NCBI GenBank assembly: GCA_963573385.1 | Contig: CAUYLG010005311.1 | Span: 1-64,000, forward strand | Origin: Cacajao melanocephalus | Taxonomy: Eukaryota; Chordata; Mammalia; Primates; Pitheciidae | Direction: 5' to 3' | Length of the DNA stretch: 64,000 nt | Shown: positions 10,791-22,117 of the stretch, piece after piece | Numbering within the stretch: position 1 is the stretch's first letter | Layout of the letters: every line of letters begins with the position of its first letter | Notes under the pieces: model-generated | What the model was told of the DNA's origin: nothing | Database searches by the model: none | What the model saw: the letters and a program-made list of their open reading frames with translations, nothing else | Program-made: the position numbers and the translations under genes

Positions 10791-11771
10791 CTGAGGATGA
10801 CTGTTTTCCCCCACAACCATTAACAGGACAAAATATCTACCTATTGACTTGACCTATTAAATTGATGATATATGCTTCATTGCATTCCTCTTCCTCTGAG
10901 TAGAAATGAACATTTTATAAACATGAACAATTTGCAACTGCAGCTGTTTCCTATGTGTTTTTATACGTTTTCTGGTAATGTTTAACATACTTAAAAGTAG
11001 GACAAAGCCAAAGTATGGCTGAAACTAATTTTGAGAATCTTCCCACGGGAAAGAAATCGAGAAAAGAGAATGCTGGGGAACAGGAGCCAACAACCAGAGC
11101 TGTGAAGCCTGAGGCCCTATTGAATGTCCTAATTCTTCTAAATTTTTTTTGACCAGGTGCAGATTGAAGAATAATCATAAAAACATTCTTATGATTCTAG
11201 GATATAGAAGTAGTGGCTCCATTCCAAGGCATGTAGTAGAAGTCATTCTTTGATTGCAGATTTCTGGAATGAGTGCTCTTTCCTCCTCTTCTTTTATACT
11301 TAGACTAGTTAGTCACCAACACCCAAGTAGTTGTTCACTGTGCTTAAGTCAACAGGACTTCAGTGAACAAATCAAGTAATTGTTTTAAAAGCAAGACCTT
11401 GGCTTTCTGAACTCTAGACTTCTAGTGAGAAGTTTCATTTATGAAAGATAGTTTTATCTTTGCATAATATTCTCTTAAGACGACTTTTATCTAGGACTTT
11501 ACTGATAATTTTCAAAGGATTAAAACTGAGTCTTAGCTCAATTTTATCACAGCAGAGTTAATATTATCTTTTCCTAAGTGAGCAATGATTCCAATGTGAT
11601 GAAACTTCTTCTTACATGTTTTCAATTAGACTTTATTATATTTAAATATTAGAAATGGAAGCGAATTAGATGACAGAACTATTTAGGTCTACTTTCAATG
11701 TAAAAGCATTGAGTCTATTAACATCAAAATAATATTAATACTTACTTTTATACCTCTAAATTGTATGTTTC
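10791..11771. other. Unassigned intergenic DNA
   Basis: No gene or named repeat. The minus-strand frame at 10951-11178 has no recognisable domain. Confidence 0.55.
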
Positions 11772-12910
11772 TTTTTTTTTTTTTTTTTGACATACGCATG
11801 GGCAAAGACTTCATGACTAAAACACAAAAAGCAATGGCAACAAAAGCCAAAATTGACAAATGGGATCTAATTAAACTAAAGAGTTTCCACACAGCAAAAG
11901 AAACTATGATCAGAGTGAACAGGCAACCTACAGAATGGAAGAAAATTTTTGAAATTTTCTATCAATCTGACAAAGGGCTAATAACCAGAATCTACAAGAA
12001 ACTTAAACAAATTTACAAAAAATAAAAATAAACACCACCATCAGAAAGTGGGCAAAGGATCTGAAAGGACACTTTCCAAAAGAAGACATTTATGTGGCTA
12101 ACATATGAAAAAAAGCTCATCATCACTGATCATTAGAGCAATAAAAATCAAAACCACAATGAGATACCATCTCATGCCAGGTAGAATGGTGATCATTAAA
12201 AAGTCAGGAGATAACAGATGCTGAACAGGATGTGGAGAAATAAGAATGCTTATACACTGTTGGTGGGAGTGTAAATTAATTCAACCATTGTGGAAGACAG
12301 TGTGGCAATTCCTCAAGGATCTAAAAATAGAAATACCATTTGACCTAGCAATCCCATTACTGGGTATATACCCAAAAAATTATAACCCATTCTACTATAA
12401 AGACACAGGCATGCATATGTTTACTGGAGCACTATTCACAATAGCAAAGACTTGGAACCAACCCAAATGTCCATCAATGTAAGACTGAATAAAGAAAATG
12501 TGGTACATATACACCATGGAATACTATGCAGCCATAAAAAAGAATGAGTTCATGTTCTTTGCAAGGGACATGGATGAAGCTGGAAACCATCAATCTCAGC
12601 AAACTAACACAGGAACAGAAAACCAAATACCACATGTTCTCACTCCTAAGTGGGAGTTGAACAACGAGAACACATGGGCAAAGGAAGGGGAACATCACAT
12701 ATCAGGGCCTGTCAGGGGGTGGGGAGGCAAGAGGAGGGATAGCATTAGGAGAAATACTTAATGTAGATGACAGGTTGATGGGTGCAGCAATCCACCATGG
12801 CATGTGTATACCTGCACGTTCTGCACATTAACCCAGAACTTAAAGTATATCCACCAATTTTTAAAAAAGAAAAATAATTTAAAGAAATAAGTTTAGAAAA
12901 AAAAAAACAG
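11772..12910 (+). mobile_element. 5'-truncated primate LINE-1 with 3'UTR, sense
   Basis: L1 homology starts at 11789 (GACATACGCATGGGCAAAGA) directly after a run of 17 T (11772-11788) that is not L1 sequence. ORF2 carboxyl region runs to about 12660, the 3'UTR follows with GGCCTGTCAGGGGGTGGGG, and the A-rich end runs to about 12910. Length about 1.1 kb. Similarity to young primate L1 is high but with several stops, so it is an L1PA/L1PB-age copy. No convincing target duplication was found. Confidence 0.9.
11789..12660 (+). pseudogene. L1 ORF2 carboxyl-terminal remnant
   Basis: Encodes pieces of the carboxyl region of L1 ORF2p, downstream of the reverse transcriptase. Readable blocks: [20 protein letters not shown] and [20 protein letters not shown] (11802-11935), then the zinc-knuckle-region block [20 protein letters not shown] (12252-12311), then AKTWNQPKCPS (12446-12478), then MWYIYTMEYYAAIKKNEFM (12498-12554). 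They lie in two or more frames, separated by stops at about 12023 and 12480. Not functional. Confidence 0.88.
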
Positions 12911-13684
12911 AGCTCTAGTTGCATAGAATTATATTGCTGATGTGAACTAAAATATTTCTTCCTGGAACCTCCACCACTAGCCATAGTTCTGCCTGAGGAC
13001 CACTTAACTATAGATCTAAACCCTTTGCCAAAGTGTTCAAATGTTAGAGAATACTCCCTATTCTTCCAGCCCTCTACTCCTTGAATGTGACTTTTCCTTA
13101 ATTCACAAGCTCTAGTTTCTTCACACAGAATGATTCCCAGAATCTTCACCATTCTTATGTTCTACTCCCCGCCTCTGGCCATCTCACCCTCGCCAACACT
13201 GTCCTTGCGTAATTCAAAGGTTCTGAGCAAAAGGAAGACACCAAGGTCTTATGTGCCAGTCTACAGTCCCATTAGCTCTTTATCAGGCTTGTCAGAGCTT
13301 TGGGCGAACATTATACTTACAGTCAGTCTTAAAGACCTGAACTGTTTCTAACACACTATCAGCTGGCTTACCTTGCTATTCTTTCCTGGTTAATTTCTTA
13401 GAATGTCCTCAATTGTTACAGTAGAGCAGAACGCTAGGGTCTCTTGGGAAAACAAATGAAGCAGATGTCAATGGGACCCATAAGTCCATGTAGCTCAATC
13501 TCATTCCCCAGGCCCATCTCCAATTCTCAGAAAGAAATGGGTATCCCAAAAAAGATTAAGTGAACAAATCAAGGATAAGAATAAGAATCAATAAACTTCT
13601 GAGCCTTCATCCCAGTGGCTCTGTTACTATGAAAAAACTGTATGATGTCTATAATAAAATTAGTTTACAGTCTATGAGAGAAAT
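12911..13684. other. Unassigned intergenic DNA
   Basis: No gene. The minus-strand 135-codon frame at 12745-13152 runs from L1 3'UTR into this stretch and has no coding support. Confidence 0.6.
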
Positions 13685-13882
13685 GATAATAATAATAGCA
13701 GATATCATTTACTGACTACATGACGGGAAACATGTTAAAACACACTTTGTGTAGATTATTTCATTTAATCTCCAAAATAGCCCTTTGAGGTAGGTGCAAC
13801 TGTTATTTATATTTCAAAACTAAAGAATACGGGGCTTTAAAAAGATAAGAAACTTGCCCAAGCTAGGAGGAAAACAGATTTT
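13685..13882 (-). mobile_element. MIR SINE, antisense
   Basis: The order ATATCATTTACTGACTACAT, then TTATTTCATTTAATCTCCAA, then GCCCTTTGAGGTAGGTGCAA, then AGATAAGAAACTTGCCCAAG is the reverse complement of MIR. MIR is a tRNA-derived mammal-wide SINE. The 3' tail region is missing. Confidence 0.8.
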
Positions 13883-14179
13883 AGACCAAAAAAACAAATT
13901 AATTTCAGAAACCTTACTCAACCCTATCCATATAGCCACCTCACAACAGTGTAATGGAAACAGAAGGCAATCAAGTAATGAATTATGCGATTAGCACAAC
14001 ACTAAAGCTTCAGAACATAGATTTTGTTCATGCCTCCATCAATACTCAACTTGGATTGAATATCACGTTTCTCATATTTTAGATAAATGTGTGTTGTAGG
14101 TATTTCTTGGTATTTCCAGAGTCAAATACGTGTCTGTCTGAGCGGCTATCCCAGTTTATTGTCATTACCTATATCCGTA

Positions 14180-14305
14180 TTTTCACATGTAGACTATGAG
14201 TTTCTTGAGATCTGGCTTTCATCCTCTATCCATAGAGTAGCTTAGCACATGGCACAGAAGAGACACTCAGGATATAGTTGTTGAATGCATACATAAATAT
14301 ATGCC
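14180..14305 (+). mobile_element. L2 LINE 3' end, sense
   Basis: TAGACTATGAGTTTCTTGAG, then CTTAGCACATGGCACAGAAG, then CAGGATATAGTTGTTGAATG matches the terminal region of L2 (the TAGACTGTAAGCTCC...GCACATAGTAGG...TTGTTGAATG order). Divergent and short, as expected for L2. Confidence 0.7.
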
Positions 14306-14504
14306 CTTGTTCAGTTTTACAGAAGTATACGTAAACCAAAAGAAGTCCCTAGTCTTAAAAAGAATTGCAGGATTCTCCCAAACGTAAGAGGTAAGAATGT
14401 CCAAGTCGCCTGCTGATTTTACACTTTCGTTCTCATACGTGAACAAAATTAATTCAGTGAATTAGGTGGAGCATTAAATATACCACTATCTGAAATGGAG
14501 CAAG

Positions 14505-14640
14505 GTATGCACGTAGCAGAAAGAGCACAAGCCTCCTGAATTCTTATTGGCTCCACTGCCAAAAAGCTATGCAATGTTCTACAGAACTTTTAACTTCTTT
14601 GATGGTTTTCCTATTAACAAAATTGTAACATTATTAGTTT
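14505..14640 (+). mobile_element. Possible MIR fragment, sense
   Basis: GTAGCAGAAAGAGCACAAGC, then GGCTCCACTGCCAAAAAGCT, then ACTTTTAACTTCTTTGATGG follows the MIR order loosely. Weak. Confidence 0.4.
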
Positions 14641-14909
14641 TGGTTCATAGATTTCATTTCATATCAATTTACATTGTTGAAGAAATTATAATTCATACTT
14701 ATCTTTTCAACTAGATTTCCTTTTTAGACCACTGATATTTATTAAAGGAAAGTTAAGCTGATTTGTAGTAAAAGTGAGTTAAACTAATTTTTTTCTTCTA
14801 TCATGAATATTATGTTGTTTTGTTTAAAAATAGGTAAGACACACAATGAGTCATCTCGTTTTGTAAACCGGAGTTTGATACTATAATACAGGCACACATA
14901 TGCAAGAAG

Positions 14910-15360
14910 TATAAATTTGTACATTTATGGAGGAGAATTTAGAAATCTGTATTCCCCAATATATGCCTCATATATGAATAGTCTTTTTTCTAGTTATTTC
15001 ACTTATAGGAATGTATATTCAAATAAGATTATCTATATATAGATATAGATAATTTATATATAATTTATATATATATATATATATATAAATCATAATTAAA
15101 TGAGGTCCCAGTAAAGTTTATAATGTAAATTTAGAAGTAATTAGAGGATTGGTAAATTAACCTTAGTAAAGCCATGTATTTGAATACAGACAAGAAATTA
15201 TGTTGTAGAAAAATGTTTCTTAAAAAGATACTTTTATTTTAAGCAAAAAAAAAAAGGTTACAAAACTAATATAGAAAATCATATTTTTAAAGGTATACTA
15301 CACATTACCTATGGATACTTATATAGCAAGTAGAAATACATTAAAATATAAATAATGTTA
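14910..15360 (+). mobile_element. Old LINE-1 (L1M type) 3' portion, sense
   Basis: ATAAATTTGTACATTTATGG, a CACTTATAGGAATGTATATT block (the L1M CTAGGAATTTATCC-type landmark), then GAGGATTGGTAAATTAACC and an A-rich end fit the final ORF2/3'UTR part of mammalian-age L1. An AT microsatellite has expanded inside it (15037-15088). Confidence 0.55.
15037..15088. repeat. AT-rich (TA)n microsatellite
   Basis: TATATAGATATAGATAAT passes into a pure (TA)n run ending near 15088. Self-complementary and prone to length change. Confidence 0.9.
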
Positions 15361-15424
15361 ACCTTCTCCAGAAATTTTTACTTTCTTAAGTAGTTTCCAA
15401 ATATTCTCTGATAAAAATTTCTCA

Positions 15425-15520
15425 TTATAGGAAGGAGGAAAGGGAAGGGAAGAAGAGAAGGAAAGGCAACAGAAGGGAAGGGAGGGGAGTAGAGGGGAGG
15501 GGAGAGGAGGGAAGGGGCAC
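15425..15520. repeat. Purine-rich GGGAA/GGGGA tract
   Basis: An almost pure A/G run of about 95 bases built from GGAAAGGGAAGGG-like units. Low complexity. Confidence 0.9.
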
Positions 15521-16235
15521 AATTATTTCAGATAGCGGACCAGTTTTGACTTTATAGAAAAATGATTAAATCTAGAAATTTTAAAAGGAATTACGTGCTA
15601 GTCACATTAAACTAAACAGCCTGATAACAAAAACAACAGAGCGTGGTCAGGGGTCTCTCAATATGGTACAGAAGAGCCTTTACATTTTTACCTAAGTTTC
15701 TAGAGTGGTTTTAGAGACATGTTTAGTTTTATTCATCTGGGCTTCTTTCAAGACTTTGCTTATTAAAGGAAAACAAAGAACACCCATGTCGGTAATTGCT
15801 ATACATCTCCTCTTCTGGATTTTCAGCTTCTCCAAAGCAGAAACTTTGTCTTTTTCATGTTTGCAATTATAAAGCTTAACATAGTATACTATGCAGAATT
15901 GGCAAAAACACATATTAATCATCTGGATGAATAAACTGATTAATAGATGGAAAAATGGATTGATATATGACCTTATTCCTAAAGACTTGAATTTCAGGAC
16001 TCATTCACTCAGTAAAAAAATAACATCTTTTCATGGTACTTATTTCAAACAAAATAAAGTTCTAAATGTTGTGACCAGGTTCTGCCAGGACCCGTATAGA
16101 GGCTTAGTCTCCAGGATGACCAGCCATCTGTAATTCTTACCTTGTTCTGTTTCTCTCATTCCTTTAACTTATCCACAAGCCTGCCTAGAAAAGGTCTACA
16201 AATAAACTTCTCTCCTTCTCTCATTGTTTGCATTC
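15521..16235. other. Unassigned intergenic DNA
   Basis: No gene or named repeat. The reading frames around 15692-16133 have no recognisable domain. Confidence 0.55.
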
Positions 16236-16239
16236 TCTG

Positions 16240-16455
16240 AGGAATAACAGCAATAACATGTCTTTACATTTTGTACAATCTTTTGGGTTTACAAAACACT
16301 TTCACATGTTATCTCATTTTAATCTTACACTATCCATGAGAAAAGAAAATGAGGAAACTGAGGCTGAGAGGTGAAGACTTAGTTAACCTTTACAGTCAGT
16401 TAAGTGGTAGAGCCTCTTCTCAGCCTCCAAAGTTCCAAATGCAAACCCAGCATTC
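16240..16455 (-). mobile_element. MIR-family SINE, antisense
   Basis: TTTACAAAACACTTTCACAT, then GTTATCTCATTTTAATCTTA, then GAGGAAACTGAGGCTGAGAG, then TTAAGTGGTAGAGCC follows the reverse complement of MIR (TCTCATTTAATCC...GAGGAAACTGAGGC...AGTAAGTGGCAGAGC). Confidence 0.72.
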
Positions 16456-17645
16456 TTCCGTACTCCCTCCGGTACTGGCAGAGTTAAAACAATGGATTCT
16501 AATCATCAGTCCCAGTGCTGTGTCTGCATTCCTTATTTTCTGTCAATTACCATACTTGCTGTCAACACTGCATATTTCAAGGAAAGTGACAATTCAACTT
16601 CCTCCTCTGACTTGGAATCTTCCTCTCCAGGAAGACGGCAGGTCTGGAGCAAGCTACGGGAAGGACAGTGGCAAGAATTTCTCCCACAGTTGGCAGCCTG
16701 TCTGCCCTAACTTTGAACAGATTCTAAGACGGAAGAGGTAAAGATGGACTGGAGAAATGTGCTATGCATAATACTTAAATGTTCCTCTATGTGCCAACAA
16801 AGTTGACATCTATGGGATTTAGCTGAAATACTGCCCTACTAATAAGGTCTAGAAAGAATGCCTTTAAATAAAGAGGATTCTTCAGGCAGTTAAAAATGTT
16901 ATCAGAGAGAATGAAATTGAGCAGGAAGCATGAAGGCTTCAAAACCGTCTCGCTGTTTAACTGGGGGAGCTGCTCCATTAGCTCAGCTAATTGAACACTC
17001 CGTTATCTCACTTGGATTGTCACTGCCGAAGAAAAAGGGGCTCTATTTTTGCTCCCTGCAACAGAAGCTGAAACTTGTGGAGAGAGGCAAGGGACAGGAT
17101 ATAAGCTGATTACTTTATTTTGACATTAGATCTGTGACTAGAATTAGCTGTGCACAGATATAAAAATCCTTTAGACACATCCATCCACAAGCAATCTATA
17201 TTATAATTGGCAAAACTGGCCAAGAAGAAATGAGGGTAGAGAAAAGGGAAAGTTTGCCAATACTTAGGAAGAAATAAAATCTGTGTAGTGTTTTGTTTAA
17301 TGATGCAAGCATATAAAATGAGTAGCCATCTCGTACTTAAGCATGAATGGATGCAAAGTTAGAGGTAGAAGAAAACACTTTTTTATAAATGACTTTAGCT
17401 TTGAAATACTAAAATAAAAGGCACATCTCCTGATTCTAATTAACTTTAATGATACAAGTATACTTGGACAGGTTATACGGCTAACTGTTGTTTAAAAATG
17501 TAAAGTCAGATCCACGTTTTATATCATAGGTTAAAACATATTTCAGCTAGAATATAAATTTTTTTTTAATGAAAAGTGCCAACAATATGAGGTGGGAATA
17601 ACTTTATCAGTCAAGTGCAATAGAAGAAATGACATTAACACAAAT
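16456..17645. other. Unassigned, apparently single-copy DNA
   Basis: No named repeat. The segment 16955-17105 is less AT-rich than its surroundings. The overlapping frames at 16349-16741 partly lie in MIR and show no domain. Confidence 0.5.
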
Positions 17646-17649
17646 TTAA

Positions 17650-18865
17650 AAATTAAGTATGTAAAGATTTAAGTGTTTGGATGCCAAAATACCCTTTAAA
17701 CATCAAATAATAAAGAGCTAAAAAATAACATTTCACAGATATCATGAAAGTTAAACTTAATGAAGATTCTCAAAATAAGGTGAAAAGCATTGGAACCAAG
17801 TAGAAAAATAGGTAATTTCATTAAAAAATTAGCAACAGAAGAAATGTAAACACCATTATCAATATATGGAAAACAGCCTAATAATTACAAAAATTAAAAG
17901 ATAAACAATGAAATAACTCCTTTAAAATATTTTTTAAACATAAAAAAGCAAAGATTTTTTAGTTAATAATTAATGAAAGAAAAATGCAAAGCTTGAAGTG
18001 TTTGAAATAGTCAAAATGTGCTGGTCAGAAATGGGACTGGTATAAATTTTCCAGACAACAATTTGGTAATAATCATCAAAGATATTTAAGAACATTCCTG
18101 TTTGGGGTTTTCACAACTCTGCTTATAGAAATCTATACAAAGAAAATAATCTATGATGTAGATACATATTTGCATACAGGGACAGTTATTATTGCATTAT
18201 GTGAAATAACAAAAAGACAGAAAATAATCTTTTTTTTTTTTTTTTTTGAGACAGAGTCTCACTTGGTCACCCAGGCTGAAGTGCCATGGCACAATCTCAG
18301 CTCATGCAACATCTGCCTCCTGGGTTCAAGCAATTCTTCTGCCTCAGCCTCTCAAGTGACTGAGACTAGACGTGTGCCACCATGCCCAGCTGATTTTTGT
18401 ATTTTTAATAGAGACAGAGTTTCACCATATTGACCAGGTTGGTCTCGAACTCCTGACCTCATGATCCACCCACCTCAGCCTCCCAAAGTGCTGAGATTAC
18501 AGGCATCATGTTCTTTTTTTGAGTTCAATTTTATTCAATACATGGAGAAGAAGTGTATATATTTTACAAATAACAATTTTATAAGGCCTAAGTCTAAAAG
18601 ATAAAGGATTAGTTTTTAAATAACTAACATAGAACACTATGAGTCTTTCAAAATATTTTGGAAGTACATGTAATAACTGGGAAAAAGCGTCTCCAAAACA
18701 TTGTTAAGTGAAGGAAAGCGGGCTACAACAAAGCATATATAACATAAATTTATATTTGTCATCAAATCAAAAGATAACAGCTGCTATAAACAGGTGGTAG
18801 TAATTTTTAACTCTCAGTATCCATATTTTCTAATTTTTCTAACTCAATATGTATTACTTTTGTAA
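17650..18865 (+). mobile_element. Old LINE-1 (L1MD/L1ME-like) 3' end, sense, split by Alu
   Basis: Left piece to 18229: GACTGGTATAAATTTTCCAG, CAACAATTTGGTAATAATC, then TGCTTATAGAAATCTATACA and GTGAAATAACAAAAAGACAG, the L1M order of ...CAATTTGGCAATA... and ...GGAATTTATCC.... Right piece from 18509: TAACATAGAACACTATGAGT and TCTCAGTATCCATATTTTC, then ATATGTATTACTTTTGTAA, a typical old L1 end. An antisense Alu (18230-18507) lies between them. The boundary at the left is uncertain. Confidence 0.65.
18230..18507 (-). mobile_element. Alu, antisense, lacking the extreme 5' end
   Basis: Starts with an 18-T run (the poly-A tail in reverse), then GAGACAGAGTCTCACTTGGT, and ends at GAGATTACAGGCATC. The last 20-25 bases of the Alu 5' end are missing. 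Both monomers are present. Its own Pol III A/B-box region is partly decayed. Confidence 0.93.
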
Positions 18866-19560
18866 AAAGAGAGAAGATGTAAAGAATGAAGTTTCTAAAG
18901 AAAGCTTCGTAAGAGGACAAAATGATTTTTAGACAAGGGGTGCATATGAGTGCATGTGTGTGATTAGAATAAGATATATCAAAATTATAATAAGTTTTGC
19001 ATATGATAATTTAAATGTTATGTCTCTCTACAGTCAGAATTACAACACCACATTGTATAAAATGGAAAATAAGATATTACATGGTTCCTTTGGAAAAATA
19101 TACAGCATTCCTCATAATTTTTAAAAAACTAAAAATTCTAAAGTTAAAGAAAAAAATGAATAAGTGAACTAGTCAGAAAATAAGCACTGATCGGACACCA
19201 AAAATTGAGTGACAGTTGGAATCTAACAGATAAAACTAGCTTTGATGCTGATTTTCACCATGTGGCATATGCCAAAATCTTGAGGAACTTGGCTTTTGTT
19301 TTGATGTGTATGTTTGGAGGAAGAATGACGGCCCATAGAGAAACCTAGATTCTGTCCAATGCTGACAATCTAATGGGAACCCCTGCAAAATCCTAGCTTC
19401 AGGGCTACGATGTGAAGATGAACTATAGCTAAATCTGCCCTTTAACAGAATGTTAACCTCAAACTTGGCAATTAGTAGAGGAGTAAATTCCCATAAAATT
19501 TTGTAACTACAAGCAAACATGGGTTTGAAGGTCTAAATCCATTTAGGCCTCAAAATGCAG
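18866..19560. other. Unassigned intergenic DNA
   Basis: No gene or named repeat. The minus-strand 94-codon frame at 19236-19520 has no recognisable domain. Confidence 0.55.
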
Positions 19561-19562
19561 GC

Positions 19563-20505
19563 CTCCATTTAGGACTGCATTTCCCTAATTATTAAAGATG
19601 TTGAACATTTTTTCATATACCTGTTGGCCATCTTTATGTCTTTCTTTGAGAAATATAGATTCTATTCCTTTGCCCATTTTTAAATCATGATTTTGTTTTA
19701 GTTGTTTTTTTGTATTGAGTTGTAGGAGTTCTCTGTATATTTTGGACCTTAACCCTTTATTAGATATATGATTTGCAAATATATTCTTTAAGTTGTCTTC
19801 ACTTTGTTTCCCCGGCTGTACAGAAACTTTTTAGTGTGATATAATCCCATTTGTCTAATTTTTGCTTTTGTTACCTGTATTTTGGTGTCATATCTAAGAA
19901 ATAATTGCCAAAGCCAGTATCTAGAAGCTTTGTCCCTATGTTGTCTTCTAGGAGTTTATGGTGTCAGGTCTTATGTTAAGTCTAATTCATTTTTTGTTGA
20001 TTTTTGTATATGGTGTAGAGTCAGGGAGCAATTTCATTCTTTTTTTAATGTAGATTTTCAGTTTTCCTAACACCATTTGTTGAAAAGACTATTCTTTCTC
20101 CATTGTGTGTTCTTGACACCTTTGCCAAAAATAAGTTGACCATACATGTATAATTTTATTTCTGAACTCTCTATGCTGCTCCTGTGATCTACGTATCTGT
20201 TTTTATGTTAGTACCATACTGTTTTAGTCATTATAGCTTTGTTATATGTTTTAAAATTAAGATGTGTGATGTGTTCAGCTTTGTTCTTGATTCAAATTAC
20301 TTTGGTTATTTTGGGTCTTTTATGGTTCTACAGAAATTTTAGGATTTTGTTTCTATTTCTAAGTCATTAAAATTTTGATAGGCATTATATTGAACCTGTA
20401 GATTGCTTTGGGTAACAGAAACATTTTAACAACATTAATTCCTTCAATCCATGAATATGGAATGTCTCTCCAGTACTCCAACTTCTTTTCATCTCTCTAA
20501 CCTTA
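19563..20505 (-). mobile_element. Old LINE-1 ORF2 fragment, antisense
   Basis: Antisense of L1 ORF2: GTTGAACATTTTTTCATATA, CTGTTGGCCATCTTTATG, GTTGTAGGAGTTCTCTGTAT, GTCATATCTAAGAAATAATTG, AACACCATTTGTTGAAAAG and GTTAGTACCATACTGTTTT are in the L1 order. Every frame is interrupted. Neither the 5' end nor the 3'UTR of this copy is present. Confidence 0.88.
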
Positions 20506-21500
20506 TTTAATCAATATTTAATTAATTAATGTGGTACCATCTTTTGTCTGCCAGGTATCTGGTGCGATTTCAAATTAACTGCTTGTGTGGGATATTCTAT
20601 AAATTCCCATTTAGCGTGTCCAAGTGATATGATCTTAAGGACAGACTTGCATGCATTTTGTTTTAAATATTAGGTAGAGAAAGTGTTCTCCTGTTAGACA
20701 AAATATCCATCCTAATAATACGTTCAGGTAAAGAAAACACAGCCGCTTAATATATATCCTGTTCAAACACTTCAATTTTCATCCAAACTTTTAACCTAAT
20801 TCCATCAAACAATGCATCTCCATATTCTCTCATTATAATTGTAGCCTTCATTAAAACTTCACCAACAGGTTTTAAAACCACAGTTCATTGGATTTCCATG
20901 TCAAAGACCTTCTGAAATATTTCTTTCCACCTCCCAACCAATTTATCCACATGTATGTATTCGGCCTTGAGTCCCAGCCAGGAGTCAAACCGAAAGATCC
21001 TGACCCATTCATCAATCTTTATCCTTATTAATTTGCCAGACTCCTGGTAATATAAGGTCAGATTTATTATTTTTGCCTTCTGGCTTTTTAAGTTACTCCA
21101 AACTAGAGTAAACAGAGATTTACTTAAGGTCCTTCAATGCTGGAAAATAAGGAGTGGTTTTTATCTGTCCACCAAATCTCCAAACACCTTTATTCATTAA
21201 TGTCACATCAATGTCCATTTTATTCCTCATATTCTTTATAATTATTTCAAGACTTCTATCCTGCTGAGTCAAATCCCTCAAGTATTCCTTTTTACTTTTC
21301 CCATTCTTCTGTGAATTATTCTAATTTGCTTAACATCTTTGTGTCCCATAAGAGGATATGCCTTCCTGAACCTTTGTTTAATTTTGCAGCAGTCCACATG
21401 GAGTACGCACAATGCCAGGGCCCATCCCCACACTTTCCTTTCCTTTCATTTTAGCTATTACAGATAAAAATAACCAAGAGATTTCATATGTAGCTTGTTT
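20506..21500. other. Unassigned DNA
   Basis: No coding signal. It is not obviously Alu, L1 or LTR. The stretch 20800-21060 has a base composition unlike the flanking L1, but I recognise nothing in it. Confidence 0.5.
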
Positions 21501-21810
21501 TCATTGAGAAGACTCAATAAGTAAAATCAAAGATGAAAAATGAGACATTATAACTCATATGACAGACATACAAAGGGTCCTAAAGGAGTGTTAGGAAAAA
21601 CTATATGCCAACAAATTGGAAAACTTAGAAGAAATGGATAAATTCCTGGATACACACAATCTCACAAGACTGATCGATGAAGAAATAGAAAATCTCAACA
21701 GAACAATAATGAATAATGAGGTTAAAGCAATAACAAAAATTTTCCCATCAAAGGAAGCCAGGACCTGATGGCTCCACTACTGAATTCCACCAAACACATA
21801 ACTAGTATCA

Positions 21811-22117
21811 GCCAAGCTCAGTGGCTCATGACTGTAATCCTAGCACTTTGGGAGGTGGAGGCAGGTGGATCATCAGGTCAAGAGATCGAGCCCATCCTGG
21901 CCAACATGGTGAAATCACACCTCTACTAAAAACACAAAAATTAGCTGGGCGTGGTGGTGCATGCCTGTAGTCCCAGCTACTCAGGAGGCTGAGGCAGGAG
22001 ACTTGCTTGAACCCGGAGACAGAGATTGCAGTGAGCCGAGATCACACCACTGCACTCCAGCCTGGCAAGACAGCAAGACTCCATCTCAAACAAAAAGACA
22101 AAAAAAAAAAAAAAATG
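21811..22117 (+). mobile_element. Alu (S-like), sense, inside L1
   Basis: Full two-monomer Alu with a poly-A tail ending near 22115. Flanked by AACTAGTATCA (21800-21810) and AACTACTATCA (22118-22128), an 11-bp target duplication with one mismatch, both derived from the L1 it interrupts. Confidence 0.95.

Noticed and set aside
12745..13152. Minus-strand frame of 135 codons
   Set aside because: It runs across an L1 3'UTR into unassigned DNA, with no domain.
16955..17105. Possible regulatory element in a less AT-rich segment
   Set aside because: No motif cluster or other evidence visible from sequence alone.
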